Shown one piece after another: positions 51,346-60,247 of a stretch of 64,000 nt of DNA (position 1 is the first letter of the stretch; every line of letters starts with the position of its first letter). Origin of the DNA: JAAZMI01 sp050948785 (lineage in GTDB: Bacteria > Bacillota > Dethiobacteria > DTU022 > UBA8154); assembly GCA_050948785.1 (NCBI GenBank), contig JBMNEM010000006.1, forward strand, positions 124,001 to 188,000. The letters are read 5' to 3'. Position numbers and translations under genes: made by a program. The notes beneath the pieces were generated by a model. It was not told the DNA's origin. It searched no databases and worked only from the letters and a program-made list of their open reading frames with translations.

Positions 51346-51615
51346 TATATATATCACCCCACTGAATTAATTTTAATACGCTAATTTGCCATGATAAACC
51401 ATGATAGCTGGCACTTCCAAAACAATTTCCGCGAATATTAACTAATTATCTTATAAAATCTACATTATTCTACCTCCTTTATACCGGGTGGGTTCCTTAC
51501 CAAGATGTGCTTCGAGAAATTTCAAAATCATTTTTTCTCAAAGTTGCCAAAAACATTTCCTTGCGGCAAAAAATTCACTGATTTTAAAACTTTAAAGAGT
51601 CCCACTTATTTCAAT
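51346..51615 (-). promoter_or_regulatory. Long conserved leader of ligase B with a start-stop element
   Basis: Nearly identical to the leader of ligase A, including AAAGGAGGTAGAATA plus ATG-TAG (near 51455-51480). The conservation contrasts with the more divergent sequence upstream of the promoter. Confidence 0.45.
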
Positions 51616-51625
51616 TATTTTATAA

Positions 51626-51641
51626 TGCAAAATAAGTGCCA
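51626..51641 (-). promoter_or_regulatory. Sigma-54 promoter of ligase B
   Basis: Minus strand TGGCAC-TTATT-TTGCA, an exact -24/-12 match. Confidence 0.9.
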
Positions 51642-51746
51642 ACAAAGCGCGTTTGCCCATCAAGTGCGATGGCAGCGAAACATAGGGAGCCATCCGAGCC
51701 ACACTTGGCCCTGGAAATCGCTTGTAAATCAATTCATTTTTGAAAC

Positions 51747-51760
51747 TTATTTTAAAATAA
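51747..51760. promoter_or_regulatory. Candidate activator site for ligase B
   Basis: Perfect palindrome TTATTTTAAAATAA, 106 bp upstream of the -24 box, conserved in place with copy A. Confidence 0.5.
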
Positions 51761-51972
51761 TTGCAAAAGTGAAATGTATAAAAATGCTGTATATTCGTGC
51801 TTCTTTGGGCTTCCTGGTATAAAAACTCACTTCTTCAGGTAAAGACACATTTTTGGATTTTCACATATCAAACCGGGGGCTGGGAAAAACGAGGATTTTA
51901 AAAACTAGCAGGCGAGGATTGAGGCATACTTCCGGCGAAGCAACGGCACCGGAATTTCTCCGAAGAATAAAT

Positions 51973-51997
51973 AAAAAAGCAGCTCCTGGCGGAGCTG
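51973..51997 (-). terminator. Terminator of the sigma-54 activator gene
   Basis: Minus strand CAGCTCC-GCCA-GGAGCTG then CTTTTTT, about 125 bp after the activator stop codon. It separates the activator from the ligase operon. Confidence 0.8.
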
Positions 51998-52121
51998 TCC
52001 TGGTTTCGGCAACCCAAAAAACATGGCGACAATAACAAATTGTTTACTGCAACAGAACCAGCTTGATTTAAATGCGGAAAAACCACACTTTTTCATGTAG
52101 CCTGGCATTAAACACCAAACC

Positions 52122-53498
52122 TTACCCTTTCAATTTTCTAGAAAGGCTGGAAAAGCTGATTCCCAGCATTTCTGCCGCCTCCCTTTGGTTTTTACTTTGT
52201 TCCATTGCTTTAGTAATCACGGCCAATTCAAATTCCCTGGTCATTTCTTTCAACGGGGCAATATCATGGACTGTAAATCGATCCATGGGCTGATGCTGAG
52301 TATAATTAAGATAAGGAGCGGGAAGATCTGCAACTCTGATCACATTTTCCTTGGCAACTATTAACAGCCGTTCAACTAAATTGGCCAGCTCCCTGACATT
52401 GCCCGGCCAGGGATACCAATATAAATGTTTGATCACATCCGTGCTTATTTCTTTATTTCTTATGGCGTACTTCTGTTGAAATTTTTTTTGGAAATAGGAG
52501 ATTAACATGGGAATTTCCACTTTACGGTCCCGTAGGGGGGGCACCTCCACAGGAACAACGTGGAGCCGAAAATACAAGTCTTCCCGGAATTTGCCTTCTT
52601 CAACCATTTTTTTGAGATCCCTGTTTGTCGCCCCAATGATGCGTACATCCACAGGCTTCGATTCTGTACTGCCGACCCTGTACACTTGTTTATCCTGCAA
52701 AACATTCAGTAATTTGGGTTGAACTGCCAGTGGCAATTCACCTATCTCGTCAAGAAAAAGAGTTCCTCCAGCCGCAAGTTCAAAGTATCCTTTCTTGCCT
52801 TTTCTTAAGGCACCGGTAAATGAGCCCGGTTCGTAACCAAAAAGTTCAGTTTCAACCAAATTAATAGGTATAGAGGCACAATTAATTTTGACAAGAGGAC
52901 CGGCGATATTCCTTGGACTGCGAACATGAATAAGATGTGCAATCAATTCTTTCCCTACACCTGTTTCACCGTGAAGTAGTACGGTGGAATCAACTTTACT
53001 TAAATTAACCGCCAGATCAATTATTGATTCCATGATGCCGCTGCCAAAAACCAGTTCATAATCAGAGTGCTCACCTTTGATCTGCACAATCTTGTAAGAA
53101 TCTTTAAAATCAATATTTCCACCTTGCCATAAAAAATAATTATCTTTTTTAGCCTGAAGATAGGAGGAAAAATCCCTGACATTACATACCACCCGGTCTA
53201 GCTTTCCCGAAAGATCAAACACAGGCGCCGAAGTGGCAATCATTTTGTTCCCGGTGATGCTTTTTACTTCTCCTGTAACTGTGCTCTTTTTTTGAATAGC
53301 CTCCAGGGCAGTGGATCTATTAATTATTTTTTTATCGAGCAAAACATCCAGGCTTTCATATTCAAACATATTTATGCCAACCAAGGGATTGATTGCAGGA
53401 TTACAATAGAGAAGTTTCCCCTCAGCATTAGTGATAAAAAAACCATCGCTGGAATTCTCTAGTAATTTTGCTAAATTAACAGTTCCTTTAATCTTCAA
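52122..53498 (-). CDS. Sigma-54-dependent transcriptional activator (PAS-AAA+-Fis)
   Basis: 458 residues. PAS domain (about 15-115, LLENSSDGFFITNAEGKLLY); AAA+ domain with Walker A LLHGETGVGKELIAH, the sigma-54 contact loop ELFGYEPGSFTGA, Walker B GGTLFLDEIGELPL and FREDLYFRLHVVPV; Fis-type helix-turn-helix at the end (QREAAEMLGISFSSLSRKL). The contact motif is G-S-F-T-G-A instead of the usual G-A-F-T-G-A, a tolerated variant. TTG 53498 has GGGGAG 8 bases upstream. It should switch on both ligase promoters; the PAS domain may sense the aromatic substrate. Confidence 0.92.
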   Translation of the reverse strand: MKIKGTVNLAKLLENSSDGFFITNAEGKLLYCNPAINPLVGINMFEYESLDVLLDKKIINRSTALEAIQKKSTVTGEVKSITGNKMIATSAPVFDLSGKLDRVVCNVRDFSSYLQAKKDNYFLWQGGNIDFKDSYKIVQIKGEHSDYELVFGSGIMESIIDLAVNLSKVDSTVLLHGETGVGKELIAHLIHVRSPRNIAGPLVKINCASIPINLVETELFGYEPGSFTGALRKGKKGYFELAAGGTLFLDEIGELPLAVQPKLLNVLQDKQVYRVGSTESKPVDVRIIGATNRDLKKMVEEGKFREDLYFRLHVVPVEVPPLRDRKVEIPMLISYFQKKFQQKYAIRNKEISTDVIKHLYWYPWPGNVRELANLVERLLIVAKENVIRVADLPAPYLNYTQHQPMDRFTVHDIAPLKEMTREFELAVITKAMEQSKNQREAAEMLGISFSSLSRKLKG

Positions 53499-53660
53499 AA
53501 AATTCACTCCCCATAAAAACAACTGCTTTCCGAGGCTGGCCAGTCAAAATAACATAAATACACTTATTAGTTTAAATAATATAAACTAAAAGAAAAAGTG
53601 TCTTTGTATAACTATTTCATAGAATCATCTCAATTATTAATCTTGGTAATTGTATGAATA

Positions 53661-53689
53661 ATTATAGCATAAAAATCTTTGCTCATCAA
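53661..53689 (-). promoter_or_regulatory. Promoter of the sigma-54 activator gene
   Basis: Minus strand: -35 TTGATG (53689-53684), 17 bp, -10 TATAAT (53666-53661). A sigma-A type promoter, so the activator is made independently of sigma-54. Confidence 0.65.
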
Positions 53690-53705
53690 TGCAATGCCCA
53701 TCAAT

Positions 53706-53767
53706 AGACAAAATTAGACACAAATAGGCAAATATGGACACAAATAAACACAAACAGACACAATCCG
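53706..53767. repeat. Short imperfect direct repeats
   Basis: Five variants of (A/G)ACACAAAT/C spaced about 10-16 bp (AGACACAAAT, GGACACAAAT, AAACACAAAC, AGACACAATC). They lie between the activator promoter and the deacetylase gene; the stretch 53499-53825 has no gene. Confidence 0.5.
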
Positions 53768-53825
53768 ACCCTGAGCCAGGACCCTGGAACAAAGTCCTTT
53801 TACTTTGCCGCCGATATTATTCATT

Positions 53826-55229
53826 TCATTCCAAATAATTTCCCTTTTTGGTGTGACAATTGTACTGTTGGTAAAAATCAGCCGTCCTGTCCTGAAGGTA
53901 AAGATAATCAAAATGCTCCGCTGTTTCTTTACGCATCCCGGCGTAATGATCCCGGGCTTCCTGCCGGCAGCGGGAACAACCCTGGATAGGGATACTGATA
54001 CAGTAAACCCTGGAGTGCCCTCTCCGGCCAACGGCCTCCGAATCTATTAAAAGATAGCCCGGGCAGGCGGCACAAACCTTGAGCGTTTCTACCTGCGTTT
54101 CCCGAATCTGGTCAGTATCATAGTAAATCTGGCGACGCCTCTGGAGCAATGAGCCGGATTTTTGGCGGACAGCAGCCCCCAAGTCTTGCCGGCGCTGGAA
54201 TACGCCGGTGAGTTCGTGCACAATTTCCTCCAGTCTCTTTAAATGTCCACGCTCCTCTTTAAAAATACCTTCCTTGTAATCAGGTTCATAAAGATTGGAG
54301 TAGTCAATACCGGCCATAGCCATAATAATACCCATATTGACATAAGGGAGCGCCGTCTCAATCGAATACCCTCCCTCCAGCACGGCAATGTCCGGGGCAA
54401 GCTTTTCATTTAAAAGGGCATACCCGCGAGCGGAAAAAGACATGTTCGCCAGCGGATCGCTGTAATGGTTGTCCTGCCCGGCAGAATTCACAATCAATTC
54501 CGGCTGAAACTCTTCCAGTATGGGGAGCACCAAGTTATCCAGGACAAAAAGAATGCCTTCATCGGTTGTCCCCGGGGGCAAAGGTATGTTGAGAGTGGTT
54601 CCCGGTGCCAGCGGCCCGCCAATTTCATCGGTAAATCCGCTACCGGGGTAAAGAGTCCGCCCGTCCTGATGAAAAGAAATAAAGAGAACATCCGGGTCAT
54701 GCCAATAAAGGTCCTGTGTGCCATCACCATGGTGGACATCGGTATCTATAATCGCAATACGTTGCAGTCCATGCTTTTGGCGCAAGTATTCGACCATCAC
54801 CGGCTCGTTGTTGATATTGCAGAAGCCGCGGTTGCCGTGGACCACCCGCATTGCATGGTGACCCGGAGGCCTGACCAGGGCAAAACCGTTTTTAATCTCA
54901 TCGTTCATCAACGCATCGGCGATTACCAGTGCCCCACCGGCGGCAATCAGGTGCGCTTCCGTAGCCTGTGTCTCTATATCAGGCACACAAAAATGTACCC
55001 GGGCGATATCTTTGGGTTCGGCCAGGCGCGGCTGGTACTGGCGGATCTGGGGAAGATCCATAATTCCTTCTTCAAAGAGCTGATCCCTGGTATAAAGAAG
55101 CCTTTCTTCCCGTTCAGGGTGGGTAGGGGAGATGGCCCAATCGAAAGCCGGAAAAAACACCAGGCCGGTCTGGCCGGCAGAATTTTTGACCGGCGAATGA
55201 GCATATGTATCTTGGTTTTTCTTCTTCAT
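53826..55229 (-). CDS. Histone-deacetylase-family protein with Cys-rich C-terminal extension
   Basis: 467 residues. The arginase/deacetylase core (about 20-330) has FALVRPPGHHAM (His-His), GFCNINNEPVMVEYL, IAIIDTDVHHGDGTQDLY (zinc Asp and His), LFISFHQDGRTLYPG, IVNSAGQDNHYSDPLA and VLEGGYSIE, as in AcuC and acetylpolyamine hydrolases. The 130-residue extension contains VCAACPGYL, VYCISI and GCSRCRQEA, a likely zinc ribbon. Target unknown: protein or small-molecule deacetylation is possible. Its ATG overlaps the hydantoinase stop (ATGA), implying coupled production. Confidence 0.85.
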   Translation of the reverse strand: MKKKNQDTYAHSPVKNSAGQTGLVFFPAFDWAISPTHPEREERLLYTRDQLFEEGIMDLPQIRQYQPRLAEPKDIARVHFCVPDIETQATEAHLIAAGGALVIADALMNDEIKNGFALVRPPGHHAMRVVHGNRGFCNINNEPVMVEYLRQKHGLQRIAIIDTDVHHGDGTQDLYWHDPDVLFISFHQDGRTLYPGSGFTDEIGGPLAPGTTLNIPLPPGTTDEGILFVLDNLVLPILEEFQPELIVNSAGQDNHYSDPLANMSFSARGYALLNEKLAPDIAVLEGGYSIETALPYVNMGIIMAMAGIDYSNLYEPDYKEGIFKEERGHLKRLEEIVHELTGVFQRRQDLGAAVRQKSGSLLQRRRQIYYDTDQIRETQVETLKVCAACPGYLLIDSEAVGRRGHSRVYCISIPIQGCSRCRQEARDHYAGMRKETAEHFDYLYLQDRTADFYQQYNCHTKKGNYLE

Positions 55230-56902
55230 GGCTGCACCCCTTTAAATTCGTCAATAACTCCGGAAGCGATCTGGACACCGACATCAAAGAGCTTACCTGC
55301 TGTTGACCAGCCCCGGATCATATTAAACTGCTCTTCCAGAAAAAATTCATAGCGGTCCGCATACTGGCCGATGCCCCTTTTTTCGGCGATTTTTTGCAGC
55401 TGTTTTCGTGCCAGCTCTTTAGCCTCTGCAAGCTGCCAGCCGGGGTCAAATTCACCGGCGATTCCTTCCAGATTTAAAGAATAGGTCTGCTGCTCTGTAT
55501 CAGCATGTAAAAATAAAGAGAGTGTGGGTCGCGCCACAGCAGCGCCCAGAGCGTTTGCTACCGGAGAATAGCGGTGAACCAGGGCTTGGCAGCCAAGCCG
55601 GGCAGCCAGAGCAGGGACAAAGGCCCCGGCCGCGGCGCCAATGCCGACGGCACGGTCCAGTCCAACCCGTCGCTTGTTAATAATCTCCCAGATCTTATAG
55701 GCCGGCTCCTGTTCCCAGGATTTAAACATATCCTTAATACCGGTCTCCAACTGGCTGTTTACTTGATGAACTACTGTTTGGGCCAATTCCTCCACCGTCA
55801 ACCCCGCCTGGCGGGAGATCTTCCTCAGAGCATGGCTGGAAAGAGCCAGGGGACCCAGTTTACCTTCTTCCAGAAAGTTCACGGCATCAGTAGGAGTGGC
55901 TGCCGGGCCGCCAAAGCAGGCTGCCGGGCCCAAACGATCCGGGCCAATAGTAATTTTTTCTCCGCTCCACCTGACAGCACTGTCTCCCCCCAAAGCCATC
56001 GAACGTAGAGCAAAGGAGCGTACATGGGAATAATAGCCCCCGATAAGTGCTCCCCGTGAAGCATAAAGCGGTTCCCCCTCCAGGATGAGGGCCAAATCGG
56101 TAGTAGTACCGCCGATATCCACAACTACAGAGGTTTGCTGATCCATAGTCAGGGCAAACGCACCCATCACACTGGCTGCCGGGCCGGAAAAAACAGTTTC
56201 ACAGGGGTAGTGCAACGACACCTCCAAAGGCATCGTCCCCCCATCCGCCTTGAGGATATTGAGGGGAGCGGTAATACCCCGCTCACGTATGGCTTTCTTG
56301 ATGTCGGCTGCAAACCCGGCCCATTTTTCCCTGGTCACAGCTGTATAGTAGGTAGTCACCGCCCGGCGAAGAAAATTAAGCTGTCCGGAGACCTCGAAGC
56401 CCCTGATCACCTCCAGGTGAGGGTAATTCACCTTCAAAATCTTTTCCACTTGGCGTTCATGGCTGCTGTTGCGCTGGGAAAACTTCCCGACCACCGCAAC
56501 CTTTTGCCTGCCTGCAGCCACAATAAGCTTGCCGATCTCTTCAATTTGTACTTGATCCAGCGGCTCTATAATCCGTCCGCGAAAATCAGTCGCCCCTCTG
56601 ACAAGATAGGCCGCGGGGAAAAAGTTCAGCTGCCGCAAATTCAGGCCCGGGCCGGGAATCAAAACCAGCGCCACCTGCTCCCCTCCACCCGTAGCCAAAA
56701 GGTTCGTGACCAGCGTGGTGCTGAGTACTACTTGTGTGATATCGCCACTTTTTATTCCCTGCAGCAGATCGTCTAAAACAGTAAAAATGGAGCTCTGCAG
56801 GTCGCTCTCCTGCGTCGGGTGCTTGGCCGTCTTTAAAATTTGGCCCGCGGTGCAGAGAACCCCATCGGTAAAAGTACCGCCCACATCAATTCCGATCAAC
56901 AT
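55226..56902 (-). CDS. Hydantoinase/oxoprolinase family protein (HyuA-like, short form)
   Basis: 558 residues. ATP-dependent lactam/cyclic-amide hydrolase fold: N-terminal MLIGIDVGGTFTDGVLC (phosphate-binding), TTLVTNLLATGGGEQV, RGFEVSGQLNFLRRAVTTYY and the second phosphate motif VVVDIGGTTTDLALI. It is shorter than full HyuA (about 690 residues) and lacks the usual C-terminal domain; no HyuB partner is adjacent. Substrate unknown. It is the first gene of a coupled pair with the deacetylase, an association I cannot explain by a known pathway. Confidence 0.85.
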   Translation of the reverse strand: MLIGIDVGGTFTDGVLCTAGQILKTAKHPTQESDLQSSIFTVLDDLLQGIKSGDITQVVLSTTLVTNLLATGGGEQVALVLIPGPGLNLRQLNFFPAAYLVRGATDFRGRIIEPLDQVQIEEIGKLIVAAGRQKVAVVGKFSQRNSSHERQVEKILKVNYPHLEVIRGFEVSGQLNFLRRAVTTYYTAVTREKWAGFAADIKKAIRERGITAPLNILKADGGTMPLEVSLHYPCETVFSGPAASVMGAFALTMDQQTSVVVDIGGTTTDLALILEGEPLYASRGALIGGYYSHVRSFALRSMALGGDSAVRWSGEKITIGPDRLGPAACFGGPAATPTDAVNFLEEGKLGPLALSSHALRKISRQAGLTVEELAQTVVHQVNSQLETGIKDMFKSWEQEPAYKIWEIINKRRVGLDRAVGIGAAAGAFVPALAARLGCQALVHRYSPVANALGAAVARPTLSLFLHADTEQQTYSLNLEGIAGEFDPGWQLAEAKELARKQLQKIAEKRGIGQYADRYEFFLEEQFNMIRGWSTAGKLFDVGVQIASGVIDEFKGVQP

Positions 56903-57030
56903 TGGATCACCTTCTATCTCCCTTTACAAAGAAATGTGAAGCCGGCCGGTTTATACCCTTGAGCTGGAAGCTTAAAGCCTGTTCAAAAAAATGGCTGCTT
57001 CCCCGGTTTGAACAAATTTCATCTCCCTTT

Positions 57031-57714
57031 TTAAACCCCCAGCCCTATTCTTTCCCCCTGGCGATAAACAAAAAAAGTGTTTTCCCGGCAGTCATAAAGA
57101 ACAGCATGAAAGGAATTTTTCTCTTTTTCGATCAAAGCCCGCAGGTACTCCCGCGTCTCCGCACTGTTATCCGCTAGGCACCATAGCGCAAAAGGCGCTT
57201 CAAAAATAGCCCATTCCTCGTCCAGGTTCAGTGCAATAAAGTTGTTGTGACTATAATAAAGAAGATTATAAGCCTGGTAAAAAAGATTTTCCGTCAGGAG
57301 ACCCGGCTCAATCGGTTCCTGGCAGGGCGCTGCCGCCGTGCCAAAAACCCGGCAAATCAAGGGCCGTGCTTCGTAAATACGGCAATGTCTAACCGCCGCA
57401 TCCTCCTGTAAAAAGGGGCAGAGAAAAGAGCCATTGTCCTGCAGCCGGCCAACATTATGCCGGAAAAACGCTCTGCGCTCCTGGGCAGACCATCGTTCCT
57501 GAATATGGAGCATAATAAAATTAAATTCCGTGTAGGACATGATAATCGCACCATAACAACATTGCTTACAGTGAGGGAGACAATGATAAACTTCGTATTT
57601 TTTTAATAAATTACAAACTTTGGCCATTCTTTCCCAGGCAAAAGCATTTAAAGGTTCCGGCCTTTGATAAATATTTTTTAAGGAAGAAAAATCGTAAGCG
57701 ATTCTCTTTTCCAT
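57031..57714 (-). CDS. YkgJ-type cysteine cluster protein
   Basis: 227 residues. The zinc/iron-chelating CxxCxxCC motif appears as CLPHCKQCCYG, followed by CPFLQEDAAVRHCRIYEARP and LICRVFG, the standard YkgJ/Fli(B)-like pattern. The C-terminal half is unassigned. Possibly metal-binding; function unknown. The preceding gene is 128 bp away. Confidence 0.8.
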   Translation of the reverse strand: MEKRIAYDFSSLKNIYQRPEPLNAFAWERMAKVCNLLKKYEVYHCLPHCKQCCYGAIIMSYTEFNFIMLHIQERWSAQERRAFFRHNVGRLQDNGSFLCPFLQEDAAVRHCRIYEARPLICRVFGTAAAPCQEPIEPGLLTENLFYQAYNLLYYSHNNFIALNLDEEWAIFEAPFALWCLADNSAETREYLRALIEKEKNSFHAVLYDCRENTFFVYRQGERIGLGV

Positions 57715-57858
57715 CCTCTCACCTCAAAACTGCACCCGTTACCGGCACTGCTCCTACCCCTGGCTATATTTGGGTACAGGTTGCAAAGTCCGGAATGAGG
57801 GGGCCTATTTCTGATCTACCGGTATCATTTTTGCTCAACACAACTCCACCAGCCGGGC

Positions 57859-58725
57859 TTACGGATTGCCCGGCAAACCCTTGCTTTTAGAAGCAGGAGC
57901 GGTTGGCTCCAGCGGCTTCTGAAAAATAAGGATAAATTCGTGTACTTTGTTTACACGAAAAACATAAGGATAGCCTAAAGGGCGCAGATTATTATATTCC
58001 TGGCGCCGATCCCAGATAATCAGATCATCAAAGATAAACCCCAGGGAGATCATACGCCGGCTGAGATCCATATGCAATGGGTAGAAAATATTTTTCTTTC
58101 TGATATCCATCACCACGACGAGACAGTAACTGCCATTTTTTAAAGCAGTATAAACTTGGGCAAAGATCTCCTCCAATTCATCCAAAAAAAGCTCATAGCT
58201 TCCGATGTTTCCCAGATCATTACTTGCGTCACCGTAATTTCGTAAGGGCTTCCGATCTGCACTGCGCTTCTCTTGGAGAATGTTCCAGTAAGGGGGCGAG
58301 GTTAAACAAAGATCCACGGTTAAAGGTGCAGCATATTTCAAGAGGTTGCGGGCATCGTCATTGATAGCCTGCACTAAGACAGGTCCCGGGGAAGACTCCG
58401 TCTTTTCTGCAGCAATCTTTTCCTCCTGCAAGCGCCTTTGAAAAAGCTGCAGATACTCCGCGGATATTTCCAATCCCAGGCCCCGCATGCCCAGCCGTTG
58501 TGCGCCAACTAAAGTGCTGCCGCTACCCAGGAAAGGATCCAAAATCATAGCGCCTTTGGGGGCAAAAATTTGCAACAACCTTTCCACCAGGGTGACGGGG
58601 AAAAGAGCCGGGTGCTTTAATCGCCTCTCCGGCGCATTTTTGTAAATATCGTTCCAGACGCTGATACTAAATCTTGTCCAAGTGCGGCCATCCAAGTCAT
58701 TCAAACGCTTTTTCCTTTTCTGCAT
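57859..58725 (-). CDS. Orphan DNA methyltransferase (SPPY type)
   Basis: 288 residues. The cofactor site is MILDPFLGSGSTLVGAQRLG and the catalytic site is LCLTSPPYWN, in the order I then IV, with a possible motif X (LKHPALFPVTLVERLL) first. S-P-P-Y favours N4-cytosine, though some m6A enzymes share it. No restriction gene is adjacent, so it may be regulatory or may modify RNA. GGGAGAG precedes the ATG. It is divergent from the DUF1015 gene. Confidence 0.8.
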   Translation of the reverse strand: MQKRKKRLNDLDGRTWTRFSISVWNDIYKNAPERRLKHPALFPVTLVERLLQIFAPKGAMILDPFLGSGSTLVGAQRLGMRGLGLEISAEYLQLFQRRLQEEKIAAEKTESSPGPVLVQAINDDARNLLKYAAPLTVDLCLTSPPYWNILQEKRSADRKPLRNYGDASNDLGNIGSYELFLDELEEIFAQVYTALKNGSYCLVVVMDIRKKNIFYPLHMDLSRRMISLGFIFDDLIIWDRRQEYNNLRPLGYPYVFRVNKVHEFILIFQKPLEPTAPASKSKGLPGNP

Positions 58726-58949
58726 CCGGCTCTCCCTTCTTTTGTGGCCTTGGCCTGCCAGTAGCCGGGGCTTTGTAAAGGATCTCTTTGTTTTTATTTC
58801 TGACCACTATGACTGTTTCCCTTCTTTTTGGAGAAACTCTGCCAATATAAGCACCGGTCCGTTTCTTTTTACTTGTTTTTTCCCGGCAGTTATAATAAAA
58901 TTTAAGCGACGCCAGAGTAAGGTTGTAAAAACAACACGGAGGTTTTAAA

Positions 58950-60245
58950 ATGACAACTGTCCTGCCAATAAAAGGTCTGCGTTTTTCTGCCGCTGCAGGC
59001 AGCCCTTCCGAGGTCATCACACCGCCCTACGATGTTATTGACGACGAGCTTCAGCAAAGGCTCTACGAGAAAAGCCCTTATAATATCATCCGTCTGGAGT
59101 ATGCCCAATCCAGGCCTGAGGATAATCACCTTGTAAATAAGTATACACGGGCAGCAAAGACCTTTCATGCTTGGCTGCAGGAAGGGATCTTGATCCGGGA
59201 AGAAAAACCGGCTATTTATTTATATGAACAACATTTTACTTATAACCAAAAGAAATTTAAGCGCCAGGGAATTTACTGTGGAGTGGGATTGTCTCCTTTT
59301 GGAAAAGGCAAAGTTATCCCCCATGAAGAAACCCTGCATCAACCAAAGAAGGACCGCCTGGAGCTTCTACGACATTGCAAAGCCAACTTCAGCCCCATTT
59401 TCGGACTCTTCAAAGATCCGGAGAAATTCGTGGATCACTACGCGGCGCGTTATAAAAAAGAACAGAAACCGGTCATTAATTTTCAGGACCACGATGGACA
59501 GTTACATATGCTTTGGGCTGTTACCGATGAAAAGTTTATTGCCACAATACAAACTTTTTTTCAAAGTCAAAAAATTTATATTGCCGACGGCCACCACCGC
59601 TATGAAACAGCCTTGCAATATTACCAGGAAAATAAAGAACAGGATCAAAGCAAGGAAAAATACGGGCATGCGCTGATGGTTCTGGTCAACGTTTATGACG
59701 AAGGCCTGCTGGCTTTTCCTACACACCGCATGATCAGGCAAAGTGGCATTGACAGCCGGAACCTGCTAGCCAAGCTGCAAAAACATTTTCATATTCAGGA
59801 GTTTCCCGTAGCGGAGACACAGGAGGAGCTACTGACGCTGCTGGAAAAATCGTTGACCGCCTCTACAGAAGCAAAGTTATGCTTTGGACTTTATACGCCG
59901 GAAAAAAAGTTCTTTCTTCTTACCCTTAAAGATTTAAAAGAAGAAGAAAAACCCTTCCCCTGGCTCGATACAGTCATTCTCCAGGAGCTGGTCCTGCAAG
60001 ATGTTTTTGGAATGGATGAAGATGAAATAAAAAAAGGATCTCTTTTGGGTTATATCAGAGATGAATGGGAAGCGAAACAGCAAGTGGACCGGGGCAATGT
60101 TTCCTATGTTTTTTTCCTGAACGAATCTCCCCTGGAAAAAATAATCAACCTGGCTGAACGGGGCATACGCATGCCGCAAAAATCAACTTATTTCTTTCCC
60201 AAGCTGGTGAGCGGCCTGGTTATCTTGCAATTAGGCACCCCCTGA
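58950..60245 (+). CDS. DUF1015 family protein
   Basis: 431 residues, the family size. Recognisable features: the N-terminal KGLRFSAAAGSPSEVITPPY (DVI follows), IPHEETLHQPKKDRLELLRH and IYIADGHHRYETALQYY. Some archaeal members of this superfamily are free-serine kinases (SerK); the His-rich A-D-G-H-H-R site would fit nucleotide or metal binding. Role here unknown. CGGAGG precedes the ATG. Confidence 0.85.
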   Translation: MTTVLPIKGLRFSAAAGSPSEVITPPYDVIDDELQQRLYEKSPYNIIRLEYAQSRPEDNHLVNKYTRAAKTFHAWLQEGILIREEKPAIYLYEQHFTYNQKKFKRQGIYCGVGLSPFGKGKVIPHEETLHQPKKDRLELLRHCKANFSPIFGLFKDPEKFVDHYAARYKKEQKPVINFQDHDGQLHMLWAVTDEKFIATIQTFFQSQKIYIADGHHRYETALQYYQENKEQDQSKEKYGHALMVLVNVYDEGLLAFPTHRMIRQSGIDSRNLLAKLQKHFHIQEFPVAETQEELLTLLEKSLTASTEAKLCFGLYTPEKKFFLLTLKDLKEEEKPFPWLDTVILQELVLQDVFGMDEDEIKKGSLLGYIRDEWEAKQQVDRGNVSYVFFLNESPLEKIINLAERGIRMPQKSTYFFPKLVSGLVILQLGTP

Positions 60246-60247
60246 TT

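Noticed and set aside
44893..53498. Genomic island or prophage
   Set aside because: No integrase or phage genes; the duplication edges explain the repeat, and the adjacent tRNA-Leu has no second attachment copy that I can see.
53706..53767. CRISPR array
   Set aside because: Units are about 10 bp, imperfect and almost without spacers; no cas genes are present.
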